Shown here: positions 10,513-21,751 of the stretch, piece by piece
Layout: every line of letters begins with the position of its first letter
Numbering within the stretch: position 1 is the stretch's first letter
Source of the DNA: Prorocentrum cordatum
Taxonomy: Eukaryota; Sar; Dinophyceae; Prorocentrales; Prorocentraceae
Length of the DNA: 64,000 bases
NCBI GenBank assembly: GCA_963575745.1
Contig: CAUYUJ010021171.1
Location: 383,501 to 447,500 of the forward strand
Reading direction: 5' to 3'
The notes under the pieces: model-generated
The model's input: only the letters and a program-made list of their open reading frames with translations
The model's database searches: none
What the model was told of the DNA's origin: nothing
Position numbers and translations under genes: made by a program

Positions 10513-10557
10513 GCGACCCGCAGCTCACTACTCCTCTCCTTTACCAACTTCTCCCCT

Positions 10558-10796
10558 CCATCACCATCATCATCATCATCATCAACATCATCATCATCAT
10601 CATCATCATCATCAGCATCAGCATCAGCATCATCATCATCATCATCATCATCATCACCATCACCATCACCATCATCATCAGAAGCATCATCAACAGCATC
10701 ATCACCATCATCACAATCGTCATCATTATCATCAGCATCATCATCATACTCATCATTCGCATCATCATCATACTCATCATCAACATCATCATCATG

Positions 10797-10837
<41 letters not shown>

Positions 10838-11112
10838 ATTCATCGTCATCGTCATCGTCATCATCATCATCATCTCCACCAACACCACCACCACAATCGT
10901 CATCATCATCAGCATCAGCATCATCATCGCCACCACCACCATACTTATCAGCATCATCCTCAGAATCAGCATCATCATTCCCATCCTCATTCCCATCACC
11001 ATCACCACCACCACCATCACCAACATCATAATCATCTGCATCATCGTCATAATCATGACCATCATCATCATCAACATCATCACCGTCATCGTCATCGTCA
11101 TCATCAGCGTCA
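10558..11112. repeat. (CAT)n trinucleotide block, ~555 bp
   Basis: CAT/ATC/TCA repeats with scattered CAC, CAG, CGT and TAT variants. All six frames are open and give homopolymers of Asp, Ile, Ser, His or Met; none should be read as a gene. Confidence 0.95.
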
Positions 11113-12017
11113 CCTCGCCCCGTCCGATGCCTGGTGGCCCCAGGGCCCAATGTTGGGCCCCCACAGGCCGAAGTGAAGGAACAACCGCGCGTTGGAGAAG
11201 ACTGTAGTGCCAGAGGCCTGGGGGGAGGAGGAAGAGGAGGACGACGAACGGCAGAGACTCCACGCGCTGGGCCCTGGGGCGAGACGCTCCCCAGACGAGA
11301 GGGGGGCCGCCCGAAATGGTTCGCATCCACCCGAAAACGTAGGCGGCCGCGGCGCGGGCGCTCGGCCGACGATCACGAAAAGCCCCAACCAAACATCGAA
11401 CGCTGGCGAACAACGACACGGCACACAGACTCAGTCCAAATCGTCATGGGCGGGGAAAAAATTATACGGCGAGGGCATCCAACGGGGAACCACTCGTTCA
11501 TTCATTCATAGCTCATGGGGTCCAGTCACCCCCAAAAAAAACAAGCGTACCTCACCAGGAGTTGTTGCCCCAAGAGAAAACGAAACCTCTGAACTGCCCT
11601 CGGGTTCAGCCCTGAGGTGGCTTAACCTACGAAGCCGGCGGCTTTACTGCTTAAAAATGCATTCCACACTCGGCAAGATGCCGCGCGGGCCCCGCCAGCA
11701 AGCGCCCGAAGCGATCACCCCCACGAGGGCGCAGCTGGCCTTAGGCACGCGGGCCCCTCCCCGAGCTGGAAACTCTATCCTTCGGGCGGCCGTTCTGACC
11801 CCGACCCCCCGTACCTTTGGGCCTCCGAGGAACGTTGACCGTCGGAGCGCCTTCTAAAAACTGGGGGTCGGGCTCAAACTGCTGAACGCCAGGCTAGGAT
11901 TCGATGAAGGAGGAACGGCGGGAGGAGGCTCAGGGCCCGAGGAAGGGAGAGAAATCAAATCCCTGGACATTTCATCCGCGAGCCTCGAGCTGGCCTAGAG
12001 AGCCTGCGGGGGCCTGC
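11113..12017. other. No confident gene
   Basis: A plus-strand frame stays open at 11192-11857, but its product is Arg/Pro/Gly-rich without ordered segments, and GC bias alone can keep it open. I see no repeats or RNA genes here. Confidence 0.4.
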
Positions 12018-12884
12018 TTACCGCTTGTTGCGGCTGTCTACGTATTTGCTCAGTTTGCGCCCCAGGGGGCCACGAGGCGGTCCGCTGCACAGATCCTTCC
12101 CTCCTTCGAACTGCGCCAGCTGCTCGAACCACTCCTGCACCACGACTGCGTGCTTGTGGCGGGGCTTCACGGACCACAGCCAGGTGCACATCTGCGCAGC
12201 ATTATCCTATTTCTCGTGCGTCTTCACCCTGGAATATCCAATCAACTGTCCCACTTGAGCTGGGCCGTCGTACTTCGCCAGCTTGTTGTTGAAAAAGTCC
12301 AGCATCCCTGATGCCAGCTTGGCCTCGTCGGCCTGCTTGGCCCCTGCCGCTGGGGCCCTCGTCGCTGCGTAACCGAAAGCCGCCATGAATTTCTGAATGT
12401 GTGGTAGTACCCTGTTTTTGTGATCGGCCGTCTCCCCCGCGCGCTCCTTCTCCGTGAGCTCCGTCGTCTCGTCGTTGCACATATTCCCTGCGCCCCGCAT
12501 GTCCACGATGAGAGGCGCGCTGACGGGGAGCTCGAATTTGGTGTAGAGGATCGCGCCCATGTCCCCGATATCCCTGGTGTTGGTGAGCACGAGCTTCACG
12601 ACTGGGACCAGGATGTCCTCGTCGGCTGGCATGCGGGCCTCCTTGGCCTTCGCCCCGCTCCCGTCGCCTCTCTCGCCCTTGACCTTGGATCCGCCGGCGT
12701 CGACAAGTCGGCTGCACCACGATGGCATGTTGAGCTTCGGCTCTGTGTCCGTGGCTGCGGCTGCGGCGGCTCCTTCGGGCATCTCCTTCGGGCTGAGGAG
12801 GCTCTGGAAGTGTCCGTCCAACCACCCCTCGTAAATGATTCGACTGAAGATGTCTACAGAGGTCTTCCAGGGGGCCTCCTTCAT
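12018..12884 (-). CDS. Unrecognised soluble protein with one in-frame TAG
   Basis: From the ATG at 12884 a 225-residue frame runs to a TAG at 12207-12209; the same frame then continues 62 codons to TAA at 12018-12020 with clearly protein-like sequence (AAQMCTWLWSVKPRHKHAVV, then EWFEQLAQFEGG and LSKYVDSRNKR). The N-terminal part contains WKTSVDIFSRIIYEGWLDGH, an Ala/Glu/Lys linker and DEDILVPVVKLVLTNTRDIG. Total length would be about 288 codons. The TAG could be a nonsense mutation, a sequencing error or read through. A tiny 21-nt intron ending in the TAG is formally possible but implausible. Upstream, 11 sense codons precede a TAA, so this Met is a sensible start unless an intron lies there. 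Family unknown. Confidence 0.6.
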
Positions 12885-12909
12885 ACTCGCAGAATAGGCA
12901 ATGAAGTGA

Positions 12910-13112
12910 TTTAGGTTGTTTGGGCGACATTAACGTGCGTGCTGGTTCGTGCTGGCAGTAACCCCTCGTCACGGCCCTCTTCAGGTGCTTTGCTGCTGTT
13001 GCTTGCGTAGCGAACGTCTGACGACAGCTGATGCATGTATTCGTCGGCGTGATCACGGAGTAAAGGTTTCGAACATTGTGAGCTGCTTTGACATGAGATA
13101 TATGAAAGAGCG
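12910..13112 (-). pseudogene. LINE C-terminal zinc-finger remnant
   Basis: The frame reads LFHISHVKAAHNVRNLYS, then CISCRQTFATQATAAKHL with a later GYCQH, a C-x2-C...H-x(n)-C finger of the kind that follows the RT in dinoflagellate LINE-type elements (recalled, not searched). Nothing on either side continues it, and the downstream frame passes into the unrelated gene at 12884. It may be the detached end of the LINE upstream (13826-17660). Confidence 0.45.
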
Positions 13113-13134
13113 TGTTCTACCGCAGCTGGCGGAA

Positions 13135-13800
13135 AACCGAGGGGGGGTGTCGCTACCGGTTCGAACCGGCCCCCCCCCCCCCTCCGGAAAACCGGGGGGG
13201 GGGCGGCCACTGCCGGTTCGACCCCCCCCCACCCCCCAGCTCATCATGAAAAAGAGGGGGGGGGGCGCTACCGGTTCGAACCCGCGCCCCCCCCCCCCCC
13301 CTTCGAACTCGAAAACCGGGGGGGGCCACTGCCTGCTCAAATCCCCCCCCCCCTTCGAAAACAGAGGGGGGGGCGCGGACAGTGGCGGGGGCGGCGGCGG
13401 CGGGGGCAGCGGCGAGGGGGCAGCGGGGCAGCGGCGGGGACAGCGGGGCAGTGGTGGGGGCGGGAGTGGCGGGGGCAATGGTGAAGACATTAATGGTGGG
13501 AACAGTGGGGGCAGTGGGGCAGCGGCGGGGGCGGCGGTGGTGGGGGCAGTGGCGCGGGGGCAGTGGGACAGCTCAGCGGTTCGAACCGGCAGTGCGGTAG
13601 TGACCTCCCCCTCCGGTTTTCGAGGGGGGGGGGGTTCGAGCCGGCAGTGGCCCCCCCCGGCTTTCCAGTTCGAGGGGGGAGGGGGGGCTAAGGGAGGAGG
13701 GGGGTTTTGCCGGAGGAAGAGGGGGGGGGGGGTCCAGCAGGGGGGGATTTTCAGAGGAGGGGAGGAGGGGCCCCTGGGTTCCAGAGGAAAAGGGCGGCAA
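13135..13800. repeat. C/G homopolymer field with mirrored hairpins
   Basis: Runs of 8-15 C or G alternate with CGGTTCGAACC-like palindromes (13150-13330). The same words return in inverted orientation at 13565-13700, around a (GGGGGCAGTGGC)n-like core at 13380-13565. Gly- or Pro-rich open frames here are artefacts. Confidence 0.8.
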
Positions 13801-14287
13801 TTTTCCACAGTAAAGCGGCGGTGGATCACGTTCTCTCAAATATATAGGCCCCCCTCTTGGAGAGCGCGGCCCCGCATTCGACTCCATTTTTACGGCGCCT
13901 GCAGATGAAGCAGCCCGGTGGGTCTCGCTCCTCTGGCGAGACATCAACCGGTGGCTGCAATGGATCCTGCCAGCCTGGAGGCGGCATCTGCCCCCCGAAC
14001 CCTCGACGTCGCAGGTCTGTGAAATCGACCGAGCAAAAATCACCCATTGCGTCCTCCTCCGCAACCAAGGCTAAATTCTCAGCGAACGGCTCGATAGACA
14101 TGCAGTCTGGCATCTTGGGCGCGGCGCAATCTAAACCCGCCGACGTCTGGCGCAACCAAGGCGGGGCGAAACGAGACGGGCGACCTGCCGTGAGTAGAGG
14201 CCTGTCGACAAACCCAAACTACCCGAAGAGGGCAACTAAAACTTGGCTGTGGTGATCGGGTTGGCGACCCCAGGACTGATGCAGTTG

Positions 14288-16020
14288 TCACCTCCGAATT
14301 CTCATTTCTTTCTCCGAGGACGGGGTCTTCCAGAAAAGCAGGACCTCTTTATCCGAAAAGCTCGCGACGTGCTCCCCCTCGAAATTGGCCGCCTGTCGCC
14401 CCTTTGCAGCTCTCCCAAGACGTCCCAAACACGAGTCCAGGATCTCGCGGCCCGAGCTCTGACGGGGCACACTTTCCAGGCAAGACATCAACGCATGTTG
14501 GACAAATCCAATGCAGAGACATCTCCTCCACCTCCTCGCCAAGCCCTCCAGCTTCCACATTCCCGAGAGCGAGCGAAAAAACAGGAGGGCAGCTGCGCAA
14601 CGACGAACCACCCCAGGCCTAGCCGAGCCCCGCATGGTAATGCACGGCCCCAAATATCGTGCCCCCTCCTGAGTAGCCCCCTGCAAGACAAGATCACCCG
14701 CTCTAAGTCTGGCACGACGACTAATATGCCCCTGCTGGGCAAAATGGGCAAGGAACTCCTGCTGGGAGGCGTTCTGCGCATATCCATGCGCGGACAAGGC
14801 TGCGTCTAGGTCACGGCCCACGCGCGCCAGCTTATCCAGAAACGAGGCCAGCGGGCCACCTGGACTTGCGACGACAATGTCATTCAGGTCATCCGCGTAT
14901 CCCTGGAGAGGCACATCCACCCTCCACCCCGTCCATTCGCCAACCAACATTTTGAATTGTAGGTCCCACGGTCTCAAACCCCCTTCCCCACGTTAGAGTC
15001 GGACAATTTAAGCGCCCCCAGGAGCGCTGATACGATGAAAGGGTCGCCCATGCATCCTCCGTGCGACGGCCGCGCAACGAGCAGCTCGTCGGAGGCTTCG
15101 GACTGAATCGAACTCTGGCGAAATCTCTGTCTACACAACGCCTGGCCCTCTGGCTCCGCGTGAAGCTCAATCACTTGGCCCAGCGCATCGTGATCTGTGC
15201 TGCCGAAAGCGTTGCTTAAATCCTTCAAGCATACTGCATGCGTCCATCCCCCCTTATTAAACGACGACTGACTAGCTGAGAACAAAGAACTGCTTCCTCA
15301 CGACGACGACCCCTCGCGAAACCATAACCCATTCTAGTAGGTTTTCCCCGAAGACGGTGCCCAAAGTACCCTTCACTGAACGATGGCAGGATATGAACCA
15401 CTCGACGACCCCGAGGACCCGAGAGGCCCGACTTTCTCAGCCCACACTCCGAGCTAGCGCGCCAATAAAGTGACGCCTGCTGGTGCGTGCTGATTTTGGA
15501 GAGGCCCACGTGGGCCAGGAACTTGAACGTGTCCGTGCTGGGGGGGCCCCTCTGGGGCCCCCAGGCCCGTGTACTGCAGGGTGCCCCTGCGGGGTTTGGG
15601 CAGAAAGCACCTGTGCCATAGCTCAAGAGGAGCCGTGCCCGCAGGAACAGCTCGCCGCTTCTTGGAACGCGCGGCGTGCCTGAGGACTGCGGAGTAGCCC
15701 CCCTCGGCCAGCTCGAAAATGGCAGGGTCAGGGAGCCATTGGAAATGCCCCTCCTGGGCGCCACGAAGCTCCTGATAGTCCTGGCGCCGGGCAGCCACGC
15801 CACCTCCGCGGCCAGGCAGAGGCCAAACGTCGAGCCAATCATTCGCAGAGAGTGGAGGCGGCCTGATCAGCACGCCGCCCTTCGGGCCAAGCCTGGTGCG
15901 CGCCGCAAGCCTCGTGGGCTTCATCGCTTCGGCCATGCGCCTGTGCCTCCATATCGCGTTGGCCCCCGCCTGGTACTGTTGCTGTCGTTGTCGCTGGAAG
16001 CGCCTTCGAGCATGCTTCAA
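14288..16020 (-). pseudogene. Reverse transcriptase domain of LINE
   Basis: LELWHRCFLPKP (near 15590-15630), VCLKDLSNAFGSTDHDAL (motif A, 15200-15228; its first Asp appears as the D of LKD), GGCMGDPFIVSALLGALK (motif B) and GYADDLNDIVVASP (motif C, YADD at 14888-14899) occur in order. The thumb/connection region reads RYLGPCITMRGSARPGVV and later FVQHALMSCLESVP. The catalytic YADD is intact, but frame changes near 14975 and 15230 break the protein. Confidence 0.75.
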
Positions 16021-16418
16021 CCGATGCGATAACGATCTCAGCTGATCAGCGATGGCATTGGCCTCCTCGATCGTGGCCTCGCACTTGCCCCCGCCCGAAT
16101 CCGCGCTCGCTGGAAGAGAAGGTGCGGGCGCTCAGCGATGTGCTCCGCGTGACCTTCACATGGTGGCGCCCGCGAACCCTATGCGAAAAAATCCTCACCT
16201 GCTTGCGCCGCGCGCCTCTCGATCGTCTCGAAAATCTCGTCTAGCGAGGCGCCATCTCGCATAACGTGGGGATCAATTCCAATCATAGAAAGTCGGCATC
16301 GTTCCAGAAAATCACACTTGCGCACCCCTCGCCGCAGCGCCATCATGAGGGCGTCGCGGTCCCAGCGGCGCTGGGGAATTGGCGGAGGCGTCGGGGAATG
16401 CTTCGCGCACTCTAACCT

Positions 16419-17427
16419 CTAACATGTACACAGTGGGCAGATGATCGCGCGGTGCCGCTCCCCGCTGCAATTGAAGTTTGGCGCCGGTCCGTGGATGAGT
16501 ATTACACGGAAAACCAGCGGCTCCATGTCAGCGGGGTAGCTCATGTAGTCAATCCTTGAACTATACTTGTCGCCGGAAAAAGTGGGCGAGCTGCGGCCTC
16601 CAATCGTATTGCCTGCCACTAGCCGATGCTCCTCCAATCATTGGCGGAAAGAAGTGCCTGCTCCGTCTTCAAGTCGCTCCAATGTCGGAACTCCAACAGC
16701 CCTGGATTCGACTCGCACCGTTCCCGCCGCCTTCTTCTGGGGACCCATCTCGTCATTCCAGTCACAAAATACAAGCGGAGTCGCACGTGTTGGCAACTGT
16801 CTCAGGGCATTGCTGAGCCATGTGCATATAATCTTGCGAACTCATGCGCAAGCACCCCTGCTTGACGGTGGTGGTGCGAGGCGGGAAGTAGAGCGATACC
16901 AAGGTCAGATCTTGTCTCCCTCGCGTCGCTCTCACTGCCACCGCCCCCCCGAGAGCCGCCTGGTGAACGCCGCGTTGAACGACGCGCTGCTCTGCGAGGC
17001 CCCCGCCCAACACAATCGCGCATCCGCAACTTGCGTTCGCGTGCTGGCACGGGGCGCAAGGCGCTTCTAGGTATAGCCTTCCTGCTGCACGTCGGCGAAG
17101 GACCTGCGCGCCTGCGCAGGCCTGGCGGCAGTCACTGGACTGCGTGCCTGCCAACGACACTGCGTCGAGGTTCCTCAGTTCTGAAACCAAGTCCCCCTGT
17201 CGGTCACCCGTGCAGCTCTGCGGGCTCCAGCCGAGAGCAAGCAATCCATGCGTCCGCGCTGGAAGGCATCTGGCGTCACGGATCGAGAGACGCGCTCGCA
17301 GAAAACGGCGCGCGGGAGCCGCTGGCCCGCATGGAACTGTTGCTTCGAGCCAGTAGGGCTTGAGGAACCATGGGATGAGGAATCCAAGGTCTGGAAGCCT
17401 ATGGAGCCCCAATAGTTGATTGGCCAT
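16419..17427 (-). pseudogene. APE-like endonuclease domain of LINE
   Basis: LRNLDAVSLAGTQ (near 17130-17170) matches the L-x-E-T/Q box region, although the expected Glu is Gly. RQDLTLVSLYFPPR and, further on, PTFSGDKYSSRIDYMSYPAD (16500-16570) match the later EEP-fold motifs, including the S-R-I-D-Y box. Frame changes between these blocks show decay. Confidence 0.65.
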
Positions 17428-17660
17428 GTATACTCAGTATCACCGCAACCCTCCTCAGATGAGGCATCATCCAGGGTCTCAGGCATCCTGGGCACATTCC
17501 TGAGTGATCGCCAGCGCCGCACTCTTGAACAACGCAGCAACCGCACTCGGGCATCACAGGGGGGCCCCCCTTTGCCCCATTCCAATAACTGCCGTCACCC
17601 GAAGAAACACCGGCCACGGCAAACTTGGCTTCGTGGATCCGGTACATGTTTAAAAACTTC
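17399..17660 (-). pseudogene. Cys-rich segment at LINE 5' side
   Basis: A short frame reads WNGAKGGPPVMPECGCCVVQ and HSGMCPGCLRPW, giving a C-x-C-C...C-x2-C arrangement likely to bind zinc. It sits just 5' of the endonuclease and may be part of the same element. From 17660 to 18420 I see no gene; 17765-17885 has repeated TCGACGC words. Confidence 0.35.
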
Positions 17661-18423
17661 GGCTCCCAATCCCTAAACGGGTCCCCTTAACCAAAGTCCT
17701 GGCTATATCCGACACGCGAACTCGCTGGCATCTCATGGGGGCCTCCCATGCCATCTTCTCGGCTCTTGCGAATCGACGCCGCTCGAAGCTGATCGACGCA
17801 AAGTCGACGCGAACCGGCGGCAATCGACACTAAATCGGCGCTATGTCATCGATTGCAAGACGCCAGTCGACGCTAGTGCACTCGAAAGGCGGCATTACAA
17901 AGGCTTACAAGGCTCCCATGGTCTGACCCCGAAACACTTTGGACGCCCAAATTGGGCACGGGCAACATCGTACGATGTCCAACAAACGCTCGTTGTCCAA
18001 GACAGACGGCGGACGCTGTTGGGCGGGCGGCCCGCTGCCTGAAATGGGCAACGCCCGCTGGGAAATCGAAAGCGAGCCCTGCCCAACATGGACAGGGGGT
18101 GCCGCTGGTCTTCGTGCCCATTCTATGTTGTCCGCATTCACTTCGACCGTGCCGAAGCACGACCCTGAGATCCGACGTCTCGAGTAGAATTGCAACACCA
18201 TGGGAAATCACGGCCCGAGCCTTAGACTCCATCTTTCAGCGAAATCTGTCGCGCTGGATCCACCCGCCGATGGGATTTAACTGTGGAGAGGGGCGCGGAG
18301 GCCGAACTTGATCATCCACGGGGGAAGTTGTGAATCGAAGTTGTCATCATCTCATGTTGACTAGCAACACCATCAAAAACGCTGACCATGGCCATGGTGG
18401 TCTCACCATATCAGCTTCCGCAA

Positions 18424-18545
18424 ACACGAGTGCGTGGCAGGGCTGTGGGATTCTCACCAGTTCATCTGCCCGAGTCACGAACGTGCGGCAGGACCATGGG
18501 ATTCCCGAGTCAGGAACATGTGGCAGGGCCATGTGGGCCGATTGG
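18424..18545. repeat. Small tandem repeat, ~35-45-bp unit
   Basis: Three units carry GTGCGTGGCAGGGC, GTGCGGCAGGACCATGGGAT and ATGTGGCAGGGCCATG with a GAGTCA(C/G)GAAC spacer. Confidence 0.55.
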
Positions 18546-18946
18546 ATTCTGATGTTGCATGATTCTCGAGCAGGCACGGCATTGGAGTTACTTGTTTAGC
18601 GCATCCCTCACACGGTTCGTGGCCCTTCTTCATCCTCCTTCTCCTCCTCCTCCTCTACCGTCGCAGCTGCCTCCGGAACTCCAAGCTTTCGAGCCTCTTC
18701 GAGGCGCCGAGCCTCGTCGCCCCAGGAGCGACGATTGGGGGGGGGATAGGCATAAAGGGACACATCGATCCTCAATCGCCTTTGATCGCAGAGAGTTCCC
18801 GAACCTGCCCAGGAACGCGCGGATTCACGATCGGGCGCGCATCGCCGATGCATTGGCGATGCATCGCCGATTCCAAGTCGATGTCTCCCCCCCCAATGCC
18901 TATCCCCCCCACACCGTTGCCCCTCAGTGCGTCGCGAGCCTCAGCC

Positions 18947-20036
18947 ATGTCCCGGGCCGCCGAGCACGCCCAGGCGGCGACCCGGCCTGTCGCTGCCCTT
19001 CAAGGAGTCGCGAGCCCGAGCTCGAATGAGATCCTCGAGCGCATGGCCAAGCAGAACGATAATATCCTCGACAAGCTGTCCTTCGTCACGGACAAGATCG
19101 CTATTGCCGAGGCGCGCCAATGCCAATCGAGCGCGCAAGGCACTGCCGCAGAAGGAATAACGGCCTGCTTTTTTGAAAGCGGAAGGCGCCTCGTGGTCAA
19201 GCATCGCCCAGCAAGCCGTCCTTGAGATGGTCTACAACGGCGGTTGTCTCAAGAACACCGGGCACGGTGCACGGGCAAATCTTCAACGAGAAGGAGAAGA
19301 GGCGCATCGAGCTGGCAGTGGCGTTGTTCTACAAGACCTACTGCGAGAATGACACCCGCCTCTGCGACATCTTCGAGAAGCGCGGGGGGCCGCCCGAAAA
19401 CTTCCCCTGGCTCGCGCCGAGCCTCAAGGCGAAGAAGCAGAAGCTTGCCAAGAAGAAGGACATCGGGCTCGGCACCGAGAACGCCCAGTGCCCCACCTTC
19501 GGCTCCTACACCGAGAGCGTCGGCAAAGCCCTCCCCGACACCCCCTCCGAGCTCCTCCGCCTCCACGACTTCTTGCTGCCGATCAACAAGAAGTTCGGGC
19601 CCATCGAGAAATGGGGCGAGGAGTTCTCCCCCGGCGTGCAATCCGATCGGCTCTTCGAGTTCCCCCCCCCAAGGCCGAGCAGTTCGTGGCTTGGCGCCGC
19701 CAGAACGGCGTGGCGTCGAGCGCTGACCACACGCGAGCCACCGCGCAAGCGGTCGTCAAGTGGTGCTGGAGCCTCAAGCGCACTGCCGACATGGCCTGCG
19801 AGCTCCATGGGCGGAGCAAACATGACGAGCGCTCCAAGCATGACTGCGCAAGCACCGGCAAGCAGCATGCCATCGAGACAACGCTTCTCAACCAGCACAT
19901 CAAGCTGAATTCCCAAGCGTTCGCCAAGATCCACGCCGACTACGACAAGACGACCCACTAGCGCGAGCCCGAGAAGATCCAGGCCGACGCGAAGGCCGCG
20001 CCAGGGGCCGACAAGTTCACGCTCGTGGGCGCCTGA
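18947..20036 (+). pseudogene. Unrecognised protein gene, frameshifted, with in-frame TAG
   Basis: From ATG 18947 the frame encodes SNEILERMAKQNDNILDKLS, a probable coiled-coil. At the T run near 19170 the coding frame shifts (ASWSSIAQQAVLEMVYNGG), near 19270 it shifts again (QIFNEKEKRRIELAVALFYK...), and at the nine-C run near 19665 a third time (KAEQFVAWRRQNGVASSADH...). A TAG at 19959-19961 is followed in frame by 24 codons (REPEKIQADAKAAPGADKFT...) to TGA at 20034. The residues between shifts are highly protein-like, so this was recently a gene of roughly 350 codons. The shifts at homopolymers could be assembly errors. Family unknown. Confidence 0.55.
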
Positions 20037-20269
20037 GAGCCGAGCGGCGGCGAGCGGCGAGCGCCTGGCGCACGAGCGCCCCGAGCCAAGCGCCCCCGTG
20101 CTTTTCGCTGCGAGGTTGCCGCGCGAGCGTCTCGAGGCACGCGCTCGAATCCCATATGCTTTTCCAGATCCAAGCGAGCGTTCGAGCACGCGCGAGTGGC
20201 GTCCCAAGCTGTGCGGAGCACTACTCCCCCCCTCTCGCCGAGTGGTCCTTCATCGAGCATCAAGCAGTC

Positions 20270-21185
20270 GAGCAGGCTCGGCCCTCCATCCTCGGATCGA
20301 GGACCAGAGATCTTGAGTCCGAGCATCTTCGAGCACCTTGGATCGTAGATCGGAGGATCGCCAAGCTTGGCCTCGAAGATCTCGGTCTCGCGATCCGAGG
20401 ATCGAGGATCGAGCCTCGGCGATCGTCGATCGCCACCGTGGCCGTCGCCAGGCCCAGACCGCCATCAAGGAGGCTCGATCCCCGGATCGAAGATCCGAGA
20501 TCTTGATTCCGAGCAGCTTTGGGCGCCCTGGATCCCAGATCCGAAGCCTGCCTCGCTTGGACTCGAAGACCTCGGGTTCGCGATCCGAGGATCGAGGGTC
20601 GAGCCTCGGCGATCGTAGGTCGCCCTCGTCGCCGCCCTCGGGCTCAGACCGCCATCGAGCAGGATCGCCCCTCGGATCGAGGATCCGAGATCTTGGTTCC
20701 GAGCATCTTCGAGCGCCTTGGATCCTGGGTCTGAGGATCGCCAGGCTTGGGCTCGAAGATCTCAGGTTCGCGATCCGAGGATCGAGGATCGAGCCTCGGC
20801 GACAGTCGACCGCCCCACTCGCCGTCCTCGGGCGCCCAGACCGGTATCAAGCAGGCTCGATCCTCGATCCTCGGAACGATGATCCGAGATCTTGGTTCCA
20901 AGCATCCCTGACCGCCTTGGGTCCTAGATCCGAAGCCTGCCTCGCTTGGACTCGAAGATCTCGGGTTCGACATCCGAGGCTCGAGGATCGAGCCTCGGCG
21001 ATGTTCGATCTCCCTCATCGCCGCCCTCGGGCCTAGACTGCTATCCAGCAGGCTCGACCCTTCATCCTCGGATCGAGGGCCCGAGAATTTCGGCCACGAG
21101 CATCTGCGAGCACCTCGGATCCTGGATCCAAGGGCCGCCAAGCTCGGGCTCCAGGATCCAGGGCCCTCGATCCGAGGATCGTGCC
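20270..21185. repeat. GATC-rich satellite, ~193-bp period, 4-5 copies
   Basis: The word GAGATCTTG recurs at about 20307, 20498, 20687 and 20887, with a degenerate fifth unit near 21080. Each unit contains GATCCGAGGATCGAGGATCG-like runs and CGATCGTCGATCG palindromes. Open frames across it are repeat artefacts. Confidence 0.85.
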
Positions 21186-21194
21186 TCGACGCCT

Positions 21195-21425
21195 CGCGGT
21201 CGCGCGCACGCGCGCACAAACGCGCGCGCGCAAGCGCGCTCGCACGCGCGCACGCGCGCAAACACACACACACAGACACACACACACAGACACACACAGA
21301 CACACACACACACACACGCACACGCACACGCACACGCACACTCACGCACACACTCACGCACACACTCGCACACGCACACACTCACACACTCACGCACACA
21401 CACACACACACACTCACGCACTGGC
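21195..21425. repeat. Alternating (CG)n/(CA)n tract
   Basis: CGCGCGCACGCGCGCAAACG-type sequence passes into ACACACAGACACACAC and ACGCACACTCAC units: about 230 bp of nearly strict purine-pyrimidine alternation, a Z-DNA-prone composition. Confidence 0.9.
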
Positions 21426-21429
21426 ACGC

Positions 21430-21560
21430 GCGACAACAAAAGCACAAACAACAGCAGCCACAACGGCAACAGCAACCAACAAAACAACAGCAACAGCAGG
21501 CCACAACAGCAGCATGGCAAACAACATGAGCACAAACAACAGCTGCCACAACAGCACAGG
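21430..21560. repeat. CAA/CAG-rich low complexity, block 1
   Basis: Irregular ACAACAGCAACAAC sequence. A similar block lies at 22440-22640, on the other side of the coding-like stretch 21752-22360. Confidence 0.7.
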
Positions 21561-21751
21561 CCAAGCCCACCGCATCGCCGACGCATCGCCGAGGCCCGCC
21601 GAGGCATCGCCAAGGTGGCGCAAGCAATGTGGTGCAATGGGCGCAAGCTCTGCGATGCAAACACTGTTCGGGTTAAGCCCGCTGGGGGGCGACTTTCCGC
21701 GGCCCGTTTAGGATCCAGCATTCCAAGCACGCTGAGTACGCGACACTTCCC

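Larger units (their letters stand above)
13826..17660 (-). mobile_element. LINE-type retroelement, degenerate (EN + RT)
   Basis: Minus-strand pieces occur in the order expected for a non-LTR element: a Cys-rich segment (17399-17647), an endonuclease (16419-17427), a reverse transcriptase (14288-16020) and a C-terminal Cys-containing tail (13826-14155, with CFICRRRKNGVECG). Frames change at least six times, so the copy is dead. No poly(A) tail or target-site duplication was identified. Confidence 0.75.

Noticed and set aside
10504-11419. Long open frames of poly-Asp, poly-Ile, poly-Ser or poly-Met
   Set aside because: Products of the (CAT)n repeat read in six frames.
13573-14064. Pro-rich minus frame as the C-terminus of the LINE
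   Set aside because: From about 13830 downstream it reads only the homopolymer field.
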